From: Lagopus muta | Taxonomy: Eukaryota > Chordata > Aves > Galliformes > Phasianidae | Assembly (NCBI RefSeq): GCF_023343835.1 | Contig: NC_064444.1 | Span: 17,583,219-17,647,218, forward strand | Direction: 5' to 3' | DNA length: 64,000 bases | Shown: positions 11,401 through 21,800 of the stretch, one piece after another | Position numbering within the stretch: the stretch's first letter is position 1 | Layout of the letters: each line of letters opens with the position of its first letter | Made by a program: the position numbers and the translations under genes | The notes under the pieces: generated by a model | Databases searched by the model: none | Seen by the model: the letters and a program-made list of their open reading frames with translations, nothing else | What the model was told of the DNA's origin: nothing

Positions 11401-11573
11401 GTGAGCCGGGATGTGTGCTGGTGGGGCTCAGCCCTGCTCCTCACCGATGCCCTTTGCAGGCTGACCTGACGGTGGACACGAGTGTGCGGGGGCTGCTGTC
11501 AGTGCTGCCCATCCTCTCTGAGAAGCACAGCGGGATGCTGCTCAACTGGGAAGGAAAAGCAATTCCATGGTGA
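8427..11573 (+). pseudogene. SDR (C-factor-like) paralogue with five +1 frameshifts
   Basis: Six exon-like blocks match the complete SDR gene one for one: 8427-8574, 9335-9386, 9955-10143, 10360-10520, 10806-10917 and 11460-11573, all with good GT-AG sites. Motifs persist: TGSNRGIG in exon 1, LINNAG in exon 3, ISYRCSK (YxxxK) in exon 4, and a C-terminus ending KAIPW. Block lengths exceed the expected coding lengths by 1, 0, 1, 2, 1 and 0 bases. The extra bases map near 8446-8451, 10125-10128, 10416-10418, 10438-10439 and 10880-10884; the last brings a TGA into frame. As given it cannot make a full SDR. Either it is a young pseudogene or the consensus carries insertion errors; intact splice sites and motifs favour recent function. 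Without the extra bases it would be about 256 residues. It is divergent from the complete gene and downstream of the polypyrimidine tract. Confidence 0.75.
8980..9065 (+). repeat. CR1 fragment in intron 1 of the broken SDR
   Basis: 'GGCCTTAAATTGCACCAGAA' followed by 'GAGGTTCGGGTTGGGTACTG' and 'GCAGTTTCTTCCCTGTAGCA' is the internal CR1 segment that precedes 'TTCTTCACTG'. It is a plus-strand remnant without the terminal repeat. Confidence 0.55.
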
Positions 11574-11711
11574 GCCCTTTGAGGGACCACGCAGTGCCAG
11601 GGGTACCCTGAGTCCCCAGGATGATCATCACGGTGTGGCATGCAAGTAACCTACCCAGGACTCTGCCACTGGCTGTGCAGGGCAGGCTGTGATCCCTGCA
11701 TCTGAATGGCT

Positions 11712-11717
11712 AATAAA
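11712..11717 (+). terminator. Polyadenylation signal after the broken SDR
   Basis: AATAAA (in CTAATAAACG) lies 139 bases past the last SDR stop codon (11571-11573). It is a plausible 3' end for the transcript and another sign that the locus was recently a working gene. Confidence 0.55.
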
Positions 11718-11719
11718 CG

Positions 11720-14700
11720 CAATGGTCAATTAATGCTTTTCCCTGTGCTCTCACTGAGACTGTTCCTGCCCTGACCCAAAGCTGCTCTCTGTACAAAATA
11801 ACCTGCCGTTCGGGCAGTGTGTCTGAACAGAAGGCTCATCCCACTGGGTGACTCAGCAGCCCAAAGCCCTGCTCAGTGTGCCTGCTCTCTGCCATTCTTC
11901 TGCCCAACGCCTGGCTCCAGCGGAGTCTCTCTGCTACAAATCTCTTGGTGGACTTTGTGCTGGATGCAGTGTCTGCGTGAGCAGCCTTGGGGCTGAGATG
12001 TCCGGCAGTGCCACAGCCCATTTGGTGATCCCAGGCAGCTGGCCATTCCCAATGTTGAGCTGTAAGTGGGCACAATACCCTTGGGTATGGGAAATCCAAT
12101 CCCAAAGGGAGCACAGCATGGGAACGGCACTTCTACATGGAGAGGCTGGGAACAGCAATAACTGGGCTTCTGCAGCAGGCAGGGCTTCTTAATTGGGTTG
12201 AGCAGCTCTGGACTGCGTGATTTTGTTCTGGAGGTGGTAGCAGCCCCAGAGGTGGGTTTTCCCAGTTTTAAAAAGTTTTCCACCCGTGCTTGCCCCTTCT
12301 GAATGGATCTTCCTCTTGGGGGACTATAGGGCAAAGCAGCCAGATGCTCCTTCAAGATCAGGAGATCAGAGCAACCCAACTTGTAGGAGATGAAATCCCA
12401 CAGCTTTCCCCTGAGCCCCCCACTTCCCAACCAATCTCCCTTGCTCAGGCTCCCTTCTGCAATCTGTCTGAGCACTGGGACAGATGGCCTTGCTGGGACC
12501 ATGGCTTGGCCCTGCCGTGCCCTAGAGATCTCCAGCAAGCCCTGGCCCCAGCCTGCTCTGCCCTGCAGCCCACTGAGTCCCAGCAGTGAGTATTTTCAGC
12601 TCTGGACGCTCCCAAGACAGTGACATTTAGCAGCCCGGACTTTGGAGAGGACTGGAAAAGGGACAGCAGGGAGCACCTGCAGCTGTGTCCCAGCCTGGGC
12701 CAGCTTTCCATGACCGTGGATGGGAGAGCTGCCAGAGCTTGTGAGCTTATCCCTCCTTCCTGGGGTTCCCAGGCAGGCTGAGAAGAGAAGCAAGCTGCCC
12801 CTACAAAGCTGAGGGGTGCTGGGAGTATTGCTGGCTGGAGATGGGGTCCATCTGTACCGTACTCTCAGGAAGGCTGGATGAGGGGTGAGGTCTCCCCGCT
12901 CCAGCGCTTTTGCTAAGCGGTGTGGGCTCTTCCTTTGCACAGGTTCCGGGTGTTTGTGCTCATGCAGCTGATTATCTCCACACTTCCTCTCCAGCCCGAT
13001 GTTTCCTGCCTTGCTCACTCCCTTTCGCTGGCTTTGCCCTTTGTGTCAGCCTTATCTCCCAGCTCTGGGCAGTGTCAGAGCCCTGCGCTCCCCCTGCTCG
13101 CCGTGTCAGAGCCGGGTTGCGCCCATTGCCTCTCTGCTCACCAGGGAACAGATTGCTGGCTCTCTTTGATTTCTTCGTTCTTCCAGCATTCTCCTCCTTC
13201 CATGCCTGTCTTTTCCTGCTGCTGCTGTCCATTGGGACACTGCCATAGAGGCTGTGGGAGATGGGTAGGCAGCAGGGAGAGCACTTTCCCCAGGGCTCAG
13301 CAGGGGATGCCAACCCCACCTGGCTCTGTGGGAGTGCAGCAAGCTGGAACAGAGCATGGAGGATTTAGGATCCAACTGCATTCAGCAGCTTAAATGGGAT
13401 CTCCCAGTTTCATCTTTAGCCACAGGACAGGTGCAAACTTGACTGGGCTGAGCATTGCCCATCTTGCAAGATGCACATCTGCAAGATGATCCGGCACATC
13501 TGCAAGATGATGTGGCCCCAGAGAAATTAAGGAGTTTGCCCTCCAAGGCGGTCACTTCTCAGGGTCTCCCACCTGGTCTGACAAAGGCATGTTGCACTAG
13601 GAGCTGCAGTGGGACATCAGGTGTCAGGACAGGGTGAGAAGGACACAGGGAGTCCCGGTGGGATGGGGACCTAGGGGCAGGTTCTGCACCAGGTGGGCCA
13701 AGAGCCCCATGGATGTCAACGCTGCTCCAGGAGGAGAGGAGCGAAAGAGGAGAGTGGGGATGGCGTGGGGCTGCTTCACTGTTTGACCTGCTGGTCTCAG
13801 CGCTGGGAGGTGGAGCAGCAGCAGGAGGCAGGTCAGAAACCAGCTGGTGAGGACACAGACCGGCAGCACGGCCGGTGTTGGAGCTCCAGAGCATCGCTGG
13901 AGCAGAATAAGCAAGAAGTGCGGGGACCTCAGCCGGGACCTGAGTGAGTCTGCATGTCCTTCATCTCCCACATTACCCATGGGACAGAGAGCTGGGGCAG
14001 CAGGGTGGTCACATCCATGACACTGTGGTGCCAGTGACTGCTGTCAGCCCTGTCACCAGGGGATCTGCTGCAGAGGAGGGTGCTGGCTGTGGGAGCAACA
14101 CAGCCGGGCAGGAAGCACACCCTGGCCCAGGCAGCGCTGGGGCCAGCAGATAATGCACCAAGGCTTCCTCCTGCGCACCGCAGCCGTGGGGCTGGGGCGA
14201 CTGTTTGCTATCTGGCCCCCCAGCCCCACCAGCATCCCCTCCTTTATGTTATTGTTAGCTCCCCAAGCCCCACTGCTGCCTGCCCTGCTGCTCCCTGCCC
14301 TGGCAGCCCGGGCAAGTGGCTCCATGGCTGCTGTGTGCTGGGAGCTCAGTGCTGCCTTTGCCCTCCTGGGGACCAGCATCTTCCCCAGACATTTTGTGTC
14401 CCAAGGGCTCCTTCCTGGCCCTTTCCCATAGTGACAGAGGATGCTGGGGTTGTTGTGTTTTGGAGGTTCCACGGTTCCCTCCTTGCTGTCTCTGCTCACT
14501 GTAAGCTGGACTGATCCTGCCCGGTGCTTCCTCTCAACCCACCCCACCGTGCCCACTGACCACATCCCTCAGTGCCACATCTTCATGGTCCTCAGACATC
14601 TCCAGGGATGGGGACTCCCCTGTTTCCCTGGGAAGCAGTCTCCCCAGGGTGCTGGGCAGGGTGGGACCCTTTGGTGCCTGCAGGAAAAACTTGGGCAGGT

Positions 14701-16890
14701 CCCATTGGCTTTATGGGGAACACGCTTGGGCTTGGGCACGTGGCAGGTTAGATCTTCCAACTGGAGGTCTCCCATCCATGCACTGGGAGCCACAGAGATG
14801 GTAGAGGAGATCCAGTCACCCAGAGCTGGGGCATGCTGTGCTCAGCCCTGCAGCAGGAGGGGCCATGCTGGAGGGGTCATTCCTGCTGAGCATCCCCTGC
14901 CGCATCCTTGGCCCCACCAGCAGCACACTTTGGCAGCTCAGATTGGCTTTCTCTTTGCTGTCCTCCTCCTTGGAGCCAAGGAAGCGGTGCTGGGGAGGAG
15001 CTTGGCTCCTCTTGTTTGTTATTACAGGATAAAGTTACTCTTTAAAGCAGAGCCAGCGCTGTCAGGGCCGCATGCCATGCAGGAACATCGCTTGTTCCCA
15101 GCGGCTCCGACGTGCTGGCTGGTGTTGTGTCCCAGCCCCAGGCACAGTGAGGAGGGCTCAGATGGGGGGACCCAAGAAGGTGCTTGGAGTCTTCTCCTCC
15201 TGCTTGGGGAGGTGGAGAGCGAGGGGACAAAGGCTTCTTCCAAACAGGAGGGGGATACATAGGGGTAGGGAGTATCTAGGGAAGATACTAGAGCAAAAGC
15301 TGGGGGCAGTGGGAGGGCAGAACATGCCTGCAGGCTCCAACCTCTGTCTCCACCGCTGCCAAACCCAGAGGTGTCCTTTGCTGGGACCTGGCAGGACTGA
15401 GCAGTGCCCACAGCACCGCTCTCAGCACTCAGTGGTGACGTGTATGTGGGTGGAGGGGAAGGAAGCAGAGCTGGGGGGGCTTCCTGGAGAGCTCCTGCAC
15501 CTTCTGTATCCCCAGGCTGGGTGCAGGGCAGGGACCCGGGAAACTCCATTGACATGCTGGGTCCCCAAGCCACAAGTCATGCTGTCCCCCTGCTCATGGC
15601 ACTGGGGAAGCAAAGCCACCAAGGTTGGGGATGTCTCACACATGCAGGAGCCATTCCACCTTGGTGTGCCAAGGTGAGGTGGCCCACTCTGCCCTGACCC
15701 CAGCAGAAGGAGCCAGTGTCCTCCCCACCATCACCCCACCCGATGTCTGTCCCCACTGCATGCTGGGGTCCCTAAGAAACCTCCTTGCTCCACGCCATGC
15801 TCTCATGCACATCAAAACCATGCAAAACAGCATTTTTATGTGCCTTGCTGTGGGTGGAGCGCCAGTCCAGCAGGGACAGGAGATGGTTACAGCCGCTTCC
15901 TATTGCCCCGCTCACCCCTTCTCATTTCCTTGACCCACGTCCCTGAGCTTTTGTTGTTATTCCATCTGGAGGGCGGCGAATATTTGCTGCAGGGGGGAGC
16001 TTTGACCCATCCCTGGGGGCCACCTTGGCCGTGCCTGAGGTCTGCTCGATGCCATGGGTCGAACCCATCGGTGCCAACTCCGCGCTGAGCCGCGTGCAGC
16101 TCGGCCATGACCTCAGCCTTCCTGCCGCGTGGGACAGGCCCGCAGGGGCTGCAGGAATCCTGTGAATCACAAATACTTTTGGAGTGATTACTCTGGGGCG
16201 TGAGATGCTTCCTACGGCGCAGGGTTGACAACACAGACCCGGTGCATTTCCAGCATGTCATCCATACCCTTAATCCAAGCAAGGGCTGGGGATGCTTCTT
16301 GCCATCCTCATGGGGCAGAGGAGAGGACTGGCAGAGGGGAGGAAAGCTCTGCTGCAGAGCCGTGCCCTGGGTGCCAGCTTGCAGTCTGGCTGAGCTGGCC
16401 AGGTTTCCAGCAGAGCTTAGAGCTGTGAGTCAACCTCCGTCCTCTGTTAACTCCTTCCCTGGTCCTTCTCCTCTGCTTTGTAACTGGGGGACCCAGGAAA
16501 GCTGCAGCAGTGCTGAAGGGCACAGAAGGTGAAATCGTGGCCGTGAGGTTTTGGGGGCCAGAGGCTCCGTCCTGCACTGCTCCAGCACAGAGCAGGAATG
16601 CCGAGCATGCAGTGCTGCAGGGTGTACATGGAGGGAGGCATGGAGCCAAGCCCTGGCTTCGTGCCCTCTGCTGAGAGGGGAGAGGACGTGGCTCAAGATC
16701 TGACATCCAGGGTGTCCAGAGAAGGGAATGGAGCTGTGAGGGGTCTGAGCACAGCGCTGTGGGAGCAGCTGAGGGAATGGGGTGGGTCCGTTTGGAGAAG
16801 AGGAGCTCAGCGGAGAGCTCATGGCTTTGCAGCCCATGACAGGAGGCTGTGGGGAGGGAGGTTGGCCTCTGCTCCCAGGAACAGCGATAG
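11720..16890. other. GC-rich intergenic stretch, no gene seen
   Basis: About 5.2 kb without any coding exon I can support. Open frames here are short or overlap on both strands, as expected from high GC. I looked for a cysteine-rich AGRP exon, since AGRP adjoins RIPOR1 in mammals, and found none. Confidence 0.5.
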
Positions 16891-16894
16891 GGCG

Positions 16895-17095
16895 AGAGTG
16901 ATGGCTTTCAGTTGCCCCAGAGGAGGCTCAGGTTGGGTACCGGAAATAATTTCTTCTCCAGAATAGCAGTGAGGCAGTGGCACAGCTGCCCAGGGAAGTG
17001 AGGGAGTCACCCTGGAGTTGTCCAAGAGCCGTGGAGATGTGGCACCAAGGGATGTGATCAGCGGGCATGGTGGTGTTGGACTTGGGAATCTCCTG
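16895..17095 (+). repeat. CR1-like fragment
   Basis: 'GGAGGCTCAGGTTGGGTACC', 'GAGGCAGTGGCACAGCTGCC' and 'CATGGTGGTGTTGGACTTGG' form a plus-strand CR1 3' region lacking the terminal repeat. It is the same subfamily as the older element at 43395-43895. Confidence 0.65.
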
Positions 17096-17189
17096 CACTG
17101 GGGTGAGCTGTGCTGTTTGTTGGCCAGCCTTGGGCCAATTGCTGCTCCACAACCTAGGGACATGGAGACAGATGGTTGCACCCACACAG

Positions 17190-17335
17190 ACCATCCATCC
17201 ATGCATCCACCCATGCATCCATCCATGCATCCATCCATCCATCCATCCATCCATCCATCCATCCATCCATCCATCCATCCCACTGGCCATCCACACACTC
17301 ACTGACCATCCATCCATCCATCCCACCATCGAGTG
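17190..17335 (+). repeat. (CATC)n microsatellite
   Basis: A tetranucleotide array of CATC units, first mixed with GCAT variants (17190-17240), then pure to 17280, then a broken tail to about 17335. The WMDG-rich and HPSI-rich open frames through it are repeat artefacts. Confidence 0.95.
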
Positions 17336-17975
17336 TCCATGATAACACACTGAGCAGGTCAGCAGAAGACAATTCCTGCCTTCTCCCAAGTAGCCTCGCT
17401 CCACTGAGCACCTGGCTGCCATGTGAGAGCTTTCAGAGGTGGGCAGGGTGGTGACACACAAGGTGTGGGTGGAATGCAGCCCCTACATGACCCATTAAGG
17501 ATGCTGTCACACCTGTGATCTGATGACAGCATCTGGCATGGTGGCCATCCAAGTAGGATGGAGGCCACAGCTTTTCCTGGGCTAATTGATTGCCATGCTT
17601 CTGTCCAGTTCTCTCCATGTCTGCCCATTGGTTTGCCTTCTCCCTGCTACCTGAGGGACCTGCTGTCCTCTCCACCACGTTCGCTCCACCACTGCTTCCA
17701 GATAACAGAGCCAGTCATAGTACTGGGACACCTGGCTCCTCGCAGGGTGTCCTTGGTGCAGCAGTTTCTTTGTCACTGATATTGCCCTGCTCTGCTTAGC
17801 TGCAAGGTGTGGCAATCAGCTAATTAGGGTTTTTTGCATTGCTGGAGCTCTGTGCCGTCTTGTCCTTGCAGCAGGGTGTCTCTCCGGGACCAGAAAGCCA
17901 TCAGACCCACTTAAAACTGGGTCAGTTCAGTGTGATCTAGGACAGGGAGGAGAGCGATGGGATTTGGGTGAAAAA

Positions 17976-18050
17976 GTTAGGGTTAGGGTTGGGGTTTAGG
18001 GTTATGATTATTTAGGGTTAGGTTAGGGTTAATGTTAGGGTTGGTTGGGG
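17976..18050 (+). repeat. Interstitial telomere-like repeat
   Basis: At least six TTAGGG or TTTAGGG units occur in 75 bases, in the G-rich orientation on the plus strand, interspersed with variants such as TTGGGG and TTAGG. This is the vertebrate telomere repeat found internally. It lies about 200 bases upstream of the CpG-rich segment that may be the RIPOR1 promoter. Confidence 0.9.
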
Positions 18051-18229
18051 TCAGGGTCTCCCACTTGCTGTTCCTGGCATTGGGCATGGGCAACCTCCTC
18101 CCTCAGAGCTCCACACAGGGGACAGCACAGAGGGCATGGGGTGTCACCCACTGCGACGGCCACAGTGCTGGCTGCTGGGGTCTCTTTGGGTCTCCACCAC
18201 CGACCAGCCTCAGCCAGGTCCCTTCGCCT

Positions 18230-18860
18230 CCCCTCTCGCCCAGCACCGGGTCGGGGCCGGGTGGTGACCTGGCCATGGCGGGGGCCCCGTCCAACGCTTC
18301 GTCCTGCCGGGGACAGCCTGCTGGGGGCCCGCGGGGACGCTCGCCCTCCCCTGGGGCCGGCAGAGGCGATAGCGGTGGCGACGGCGGTGGCGATGGCGGT
18401 GCCCATCGGTGGCGGCGGCGGCTCCCGAGGGAGGGCCGGAGGGGAGGTGCTCGCTGGATCCGCCATTGGCGCCGGCCTTGCCGTGGTTTCCTGCCGAAAT
18501 CACATGGCTCTCGCGTTTCCATGGAGAGTGGCCGGGGTGGGCGCTGCCAAGCGCCTCTGAGCCGTCCCTGCCTGCTCCCCGTCCATGGGAGAGGAACAAA
18601 GGCGATGCGCCCAGCCAGGCCCGCTCCCGTCGCACGCCTCTCCTGGGACATGTGAGTGCCGCCGTCCTCGGGCGCTGTCACCGCGGCGGGGGGCTCTGCT
18701 GGGGTCACCTTTTGGGGTGCGGTTGGGGGCGACGTCGGGTCTCTTCATCCGGACGGGAGAGTGGAGCGAGGGCGGCTGGGGGACCCCGCTGCCACCTCGG
18801 GGAAGCGGTGACCCCGGTGACAACGGAGCTGAGGCGCAGGGGCTGAGATCCCGTCCTGCC
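18230..18860 (+). promoter_or_regulatory. CpG-rich segment, candidate RIPOR1 promoter
   Basis: Dense CpG and GGCGGTGGC-type repeats (18361-18425) mark a CpG island, the first one upstream of RIPOR1. A possible donor (GGGACAT|GTGAGTGCC, near 18651) could end a noncoding first exon that splices to the RIPOR1 exon starting at 25171. No coding sequence is supported here. The assignment rests on position and base composition; other GC-rich patches (22.6 kb and 23.1 kb) are alternatives. Confidence 0.4.
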
Positions 18861-18869
18861 CCCGTGGGG

Positions 18870-21800
18870 ACGGGGGGTGACGGCCATGTCTGGGGGCTGC
18901 CGCCTCTTCCTCCTCCTCCTCCTCCTCCTCGCTGCGGAGGGAGGAATGCTCGGAGGAATTAATGAGACAGATCTGGCTTTGTTGCCGGCCCCATCCTCCT
19001 ATCTGTCGGCCCTGCCAAGAAATCCTTTGGGAAGCGGAGGGCCGTTAACCCCTTCCCCGCTGCGCCGTGGGGCTTTGCTGCGCCCTGGGGCTTTGCTGCG
19101 CCCCGGGCCTGATCTGCATCCATTTATGGCACCTCCGAGAGGAGCGGGCGGCTTCACCCCTTATCCTGGCCCTGGTGACCGGAGCAGGGCTTTGCTGCGT
19201 CCCCCCGTGGGGCCGGGAGCTGGGGATGGTGGGGCCGGGGGGTGACGTGTGGCTCTGGGCTCCTTTTGGGGTGTCCAGAGGGGGCTGGGAGCCCCCCAGA
19301 GACCCTCAAGTAGGACGGAGGCTGTGACCCCCCAGCTTTGGGTTTGGGGCTGGTGTTTGGGGCTGCGTCACCGCTGTGGGGCTGCGGGGCCTCTGCTTTG
19401 CGGGGCTGTAGGGCCGCTCCCACCGCCCGGCCCCAGGCCCTGCGCTTAGGGCTATTTATAGGGCCGCTGCTTATATCTGTGCTATTTCTGCCCTGCGTGG
19501 GGATGGCGCAAGGAAGTGACGAGAGGGCTTCAGCCCAACCCAACGGGGACGACTTTGTCACCCCGCACTGTCACCTCCCTCCCTGTGCACGCTTATTTGG
19601 GTGCCCTGGGCTCCTGCCCCAGCCCCTTGCGTGGGGCTGCGTGGGGAGGAGGGCCTGCAATAGCTCACCTTTGTGTCACTGGTGCCGCTGTCACTGGAGG
19701 GGACGTGGAGATGGTGGCCTCGGAGGTGGCCTCTATGGCACATCATAGCGGTGCTGGGGACGGCAGCGCAGGGACACCGCTCAGTGCCTCTGGGGTATGG
19801 GATCTCCAGGACGTTTGTCCTGCCACCAGCTTCTGTCAGTCCGTCCCCACTGGGATGCCCTGCTTGGGCTGCGGAAGGCTCAGACCCAGCAGAGAAGCAG
19901 ATGATGGGACATCACACAGATGGGATGGGGGACACCACACAGGTGGGACGTCACCTGGATGGGATGCCGTAACCGCATCCCTCACAGCCTTTTGGCGGCC
20001 TCCCATTGCGCAGTGCCCTCGCTGCCCACCACCAGGCAGCCCTCGTTAAGCTTTAATGAGGACAAATGAGCTGGCATGGGCCACGGCTGCAGGCGCGCTG
20101 CCTGGGCGTGTGCCGGGCACCAGCTTGGGGCGGCAGCCAGCGGGATGTCAGCATCGCAGTGCCAGCACTGGGAGCTCAGCAGTTGCATTGGGATGAAGGA
20201 GAAGGGCGATGTCACCGTGCTGGGCAGCTGGCTCTGCTCCCTGCTGGTGTCACCGGGGTGGGGGGGGTGACACGGCACTCCTGCTGCCAGCTCCCTGCTG
20301 CCGTGGTGCAGTGAGCAGCAGGATGTTGTCCCCATGTTGGTGATGGGGGAATGCTGCCCAGTGCCGCCTCCTTGCGGCGCAGCGGGGTGGCAGGGTGCGC
20401 CAGTGACATCTTGGGGTTGTAACACCCCTCCAAGGCTCTGCCCTGATGCTTTTCTTCCTGAACCTTGCCTGACCTCCCTCTAAAAGCAGCAGCAAACAGG
20501 AAGGGAGCCGGGAGGGAGGTGTCTTTTCCTGCGGCACTGACGGCAGCCCTTCCCAGCTGGGATGGGGCTGTGCTGCTCCAGCCTCCTCCTTGGGAGCCAT
20601 GGCTATGGTCAGACAAAGGGCAGGACCCGAAGTTCACATCTGTGCTCCAGATGGGCCACGGGGTCCCATGGCTCTGCAGGGACTGGGACATGGGTTCACG
20701 CTGCCCTTATTGCTCTGCAAAGGGCTTTTCCCTGTCCTTGTACCTCTTCCAGCCCCTCAGGACGTGGAAACACGTGGGCTACCCTCACGCCCCGCTGGTT
20801 TTAATGCCGAATTCCTATGGGGCATGAGGAACACGGTGCTGTTCCAGGTGCCACCGCTGTGCCCTTGGGTTCCCACGTGGGAATGGCACCCAGCAGCCTT
20901 CCAGCGCCCTACACAGAGCTGCAGCTGAAGGCAGCTTCCTCACAGCACAGGCTAGGAAACTCAGGGCTAGCAAATGCTCTGCCAGTGGGGTTCAAAACTA
21001 AGCTAAATTAAAATAAAGCCGCCCAGAAGAGAGCAGCAGCGACGTGAGCTCTGGTCGGTTGTGCCATGCTTATCAAAGGGGCCCCTTCCCTGCGCAGGGG
21101 ACGGAGAGATGGACAGACAGACGGACGTCCTCCCTTCCCCGGCCCTTGAGGCACGCAGTGGGGCAGTGCCGTCAGCCCATGGGCAGGGGAAGCGTGGGAG
21201 GGGACAGCCAGCACCAAGCCCTCAGTCCCGGCAGTCCTGCAGCATGAGAGCCTGCTGGGCCCCTCCGCTCCCCGCTGCACCCTGCCATGAACGACAAGCA
21301 GAGAGGTACTGAGCCCGGCAGGGATCCCAGAGCCATATAGTCACTGTAGGAAGGCTCCCCGACACCAAAACGTGGCCAGAGCAGGGCGAGGGGGACGTGG
21401 TTTGGGGTTTGGGTTGTGGGGTGCTCTGTACCCCGTAGCAGAATTCCCTTGGTGAGCTCGGCGATGCGATGCTGGAGGCACGTGTGCCCCCCACTGCTTG
21501 GCAAATGTTCTTAATCTGGGGAACCCCGGGTGGTGAGGTGGGGGATGAGGGAACCCTGAGGATTGCGGGGCACGGTGGTTGATCCTTTGGGGGGTCTGTG
21601 GGGTGAGGGGTTTCACCCTCCTTGCCCTAGGGAAGGTGAGCCAGGGGCACTGGGGAGGGGGTCTGGCTGTTACTGTGGCACTGTGGCAGAGGTGTGGGGT
21701 TGTACTGGGTATTTGGGGGTCTAGTGTTGGCCAGCTGCCCACCCTGCACAGAGCAGGGGAATCCTGGGGCTCTTCCTGTCTGCAGGGTTAGGGGCTGAGC

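Noticed and set aside
17154..17461. WMDG- and HPSI-repeat proteins
   Set aside because: Direct readout of the CATC microsatellite.
11720..18200. AGRP gene, which lies next to RIPOR1 in mammals
   Set aside because: No cysteine-knot exon (pattern C-x6-C-x6-CC) was seen on either strand; the gene may lie left of the window.
18877..19245. 122-residue frame with a Leu-rich, signal-peptide-like start
   Set aside because: The leucines come from a (CTC)n run, the rest is low-complexity Pro/Gly/Arg, and there is no recognisable mature domain.
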